From Burkholderia sp. Bp9142 (GTDB taxonomy: Bacteria; Pseudomonadota; Gammaproteobacteria; Burkholderiales; Burkholderiaceae): 58,792 bases of DNA. Shown here in pieces: positions 57,583-58,792 of the stretch; position 1 is the first letter of the stretch, and each line of letters opens with the position of its first letter. The position numbers were made by a program, and so were the translations under genes. The stretch lies in the NCBI RefSeq assembly GCF_003853415.1, contig NZ_QTPP01000050.1, forward strand, positions 1 through 58,792, given 5' to 3'. The notes under the pieces were generated by a model. The model ran no database searches and had not been told where the DNA came from. It saw nothing but the letters and a program-made list of their open reading frames with translations.

Positions 57583-58710
57583 TCACGCCGCCTGCAGCGG
57601 GCTTGCCTGCACGGCGCGCGCGCTTTCCGGATCGTCGTCGCCGAGCGGGATGAACGCCATGATTTCCAGCTCGTGCCCTGACAGCGCCGGCAGCCGGAAC
57701 GGGCTCGACAGCACGTTCAGCCGTCTTACGCCGAGCTCGCGCAGGATTTGCGACCCGATCCCCGTCACGCGGCCGTCGCGGCGCGCATGGCCGGCGGGCG
57801 GCGGGCGCATCGCGTCGCCGCGCATGTCGCAGTCGAGCAGCACCGCGACGCCGCATCCGGCCGCATCGATCCGCTGCAGTGCGGCGTGCAGCGGCCACGA
57901 GTGCGCGGACGGTTCGGCGTCGAGCAGGTCGAGCAGCGAATGGCATTCGTGCACGCGCGTCAGCACGGGCGTCGACGGATCGGGCTCGCCGCGCACCAGC
58001 GCGAGATGCGGTGCGCCGTGCACCGTGTCGCGATACTCGATCGCGCGGAACCGGCCCCACGGCGTATGCAGCGGCCGTTCGCCGACACGCTCGACGAGCG
58101 ATTCGTGCTCGCGGCGGTAATGGATCAGGTCCGCGATCGTGCCGATCTTCAGCCCGTGATGCGCGGCGAACGCCTTCAGCTCGGGCAGCCGTGCCATCGT
58201 GCCGTCGTCGTTCATTACCTCGCAGATCACCGACGCGGGCGTGAGCCCGGCGAGCGCCGCGAGATCGCAGCCGGCCTCCGTGTGCCCCGCGCGCACCAGC
58301 ACGCCACCCGGGCGCGCGGCGATAGGAAATACGTGGCCAGGCTGCACGAGATCGTCGGGGCGCGCGCCCGAGCGGACCGCCGCGCGGATCGTCCGCGCCC
58401 GATCGGCCGCGGAAATGCCGGTCGTCACGCCTTCGGCCGCCTCGATGCTGACGGTGAAGGCAGTCCCGAACGGCGTGCCGTTGTGATCGGCCATCGGCGG
58501 CAGCCTCAGCTGCTCGCAGCGCTCGGCGGTCAGCGTCAGGCAGATCAGCCCGCGCCCGAAGCGCGCCATGAAGTTGATCGCTTCGGGCGTCACGTGATCG
58601 GCCGCGATCACGAGATCGCCTTCGTTTTCGCGATCCTCTTCGTCGACGAGCAGGACCATCCGCCCCGCCCGCAACTCGTCGACGATTTCCGGCGTACTGG
58701 CGAGCGTCAT
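57583..58710 (-). CDS. ribB: 3,4-dihydroxy-2-butanone-4-phosphate synthase with degenerate GTP cyclohydrolase II domain
   Basis: The 375-residue protein has a complete RibB domain (EIVDELRAGRMVLLVDEEDR, ENEGDLVIAADHVTPE, the FARFGRGLICLTLT region, FTVSIEA, and the RAGHTEAGCDLAALAG substrate loop). The C-terminal third aligns with GTP cyclohydrolase II but lacks the zinc cysteines (no R-C-D-C-G motif), so only the RibB activity is expected. RibB feeds riboflavin synthesis. The ATG at 58710 is preferred to the TTG at 58740. Any FMN riboswitch would lie beyond the window edge. Confidence 0.92.
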   Translation of the reverse strand: MTLASTPEIVDELRAGRMVLLVDEEDRENEGDLVIAADHVTPEAINFMARFGRGLICLTLTAERCEQLRLPPMADHNGTPFGTAFTVSIEAAEGVTTGISAADRARTIRAAVRSGARPDDLVQPGHVFPIAARPGGVLVRAGHTEAGCDLAALAGLTPASVICEVMNDDGTMARLPELKAFAAHHGLKIGTIADLIHYRREHESLVERVGERPLHTPWGRFRAIEYRDTVHGAPHLALVRGEPDPSTPVLTRVHECHSLLDLLDAEPSAHSWPLHAALQRIDAAGCGVAVLLDCDMRGDAMRPPPAGHARRDGRVTGIGSQILRELGVRRLNVLSSPFRLPALSGHELEIMAFIPLGDDDPESARAVQASPLQAA

Positions 58711-58792
58711 TGCGCCTATATGAACGCGTCCCGTTTGCAACAGCTTTCTTGCGTTTCTGACAGACAGGATGGGCTGCGTCTCTATATCCGGC
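58711..58792. other. Upstream edge of ribB
   Basis: The last 82 bp hold part of the ribB leader. No riboswitch or promoter can be confirmed, as the region is cut by the window end. Confidence 0.3.

Noticed and set aside
1..58792. tRNA, rRNA, CRISPR arrays, insertion sequences, prophage genes
   Set aside because: No cloverleaf, no repeated spacer pattern, no transposase or integrase motif was seen on either strand.

Overview
The window is GC-rich DNA (roughly two-thirds G+C, strong third-position GC bias) from a Burkholderia, most probably the Burkholderia cepacia complex. The mix of genes points to a secondary chromosome: aromatic and hydroxyproline catabolism, many regulators, universal-stress proteins, toxin-antitoxin pairs, and a MurA outside any cell-wall cluster. 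I saw no rRNA, tRNA, CRISPR array, transposase or integrase. Genes are assigned by reading protein motifs and by codon bias. Nothing was searched against a database, so family names come from recognition.

Layout. 0-9.4 kb: end of a formate dehydrogenase operon (fdsD), a ketopantoate-reductase-like protein, an HPP/CBS membrane protein, an orphan Tai4-type T6SS immunity protein, a methyltransferase, a dihaem peroxidase, a lipoprotein phosphoesterase, an EamA exporter and an Lrp regulator. 9.7-12.9 kb: aromatic amino acid permease plus aminotransferase, ended by a clear terminator, then a DUF488 protein. 12.9-15.4 kb: a small operon behind an FNR-type promoter, facing an fnr gene that is cotranscribed with a single-domain response regulator. 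15.4-19.8 kb: a trans-3-hydroxy-L-proline module (ketimine reductase, GntR regulator, solute-binding protein, dehydratase) with matching CTGG-N12-CCAG operators. 19.9-24.7 kb: class A PBP, PilZ-like protein and two small secreted proteins. 24.8-33.7 kb: a CHASE-PAS histidine kinase/NarL-type regulator pair and universal-stress proteins behind further FNR-type sites. 33.8-43 kb: a chemoreceptor with a sigma-28 promoter, a sigma-54 activator, a hybrid kinase and a run of small stress-type proteins (DUF4142, PRC-barrel, CBS, several unknown). 43-48.2 kb: MipA-like porin, then a two-gene repair operon (FAN1-type nuclease and nuclease-helicase fusion) with a perfect LexA box. 48.2-58.8 kb: IclR regulator, VapBC-type pair, MurA, MFS transporter divergent from an HPPD-like dioxygenase across a PcaR-like operator, an OYE-family reductase, hipBA with a 101-bp symmetric operator, and RibB.

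The most interesting points are regulatory: (1) an SOS box directly ahead of the FAN1/helicase operon; (2) FNR-type promoters with the same architecture scattered over 18 kb near an fnr gene, driving universal-stress and ribosome-hibernation-like proteins, which suggests a low-oxygen survival regulon; (3) a long dyad operator at hipBA; (4) paired operators that define the hydroxyproline module.
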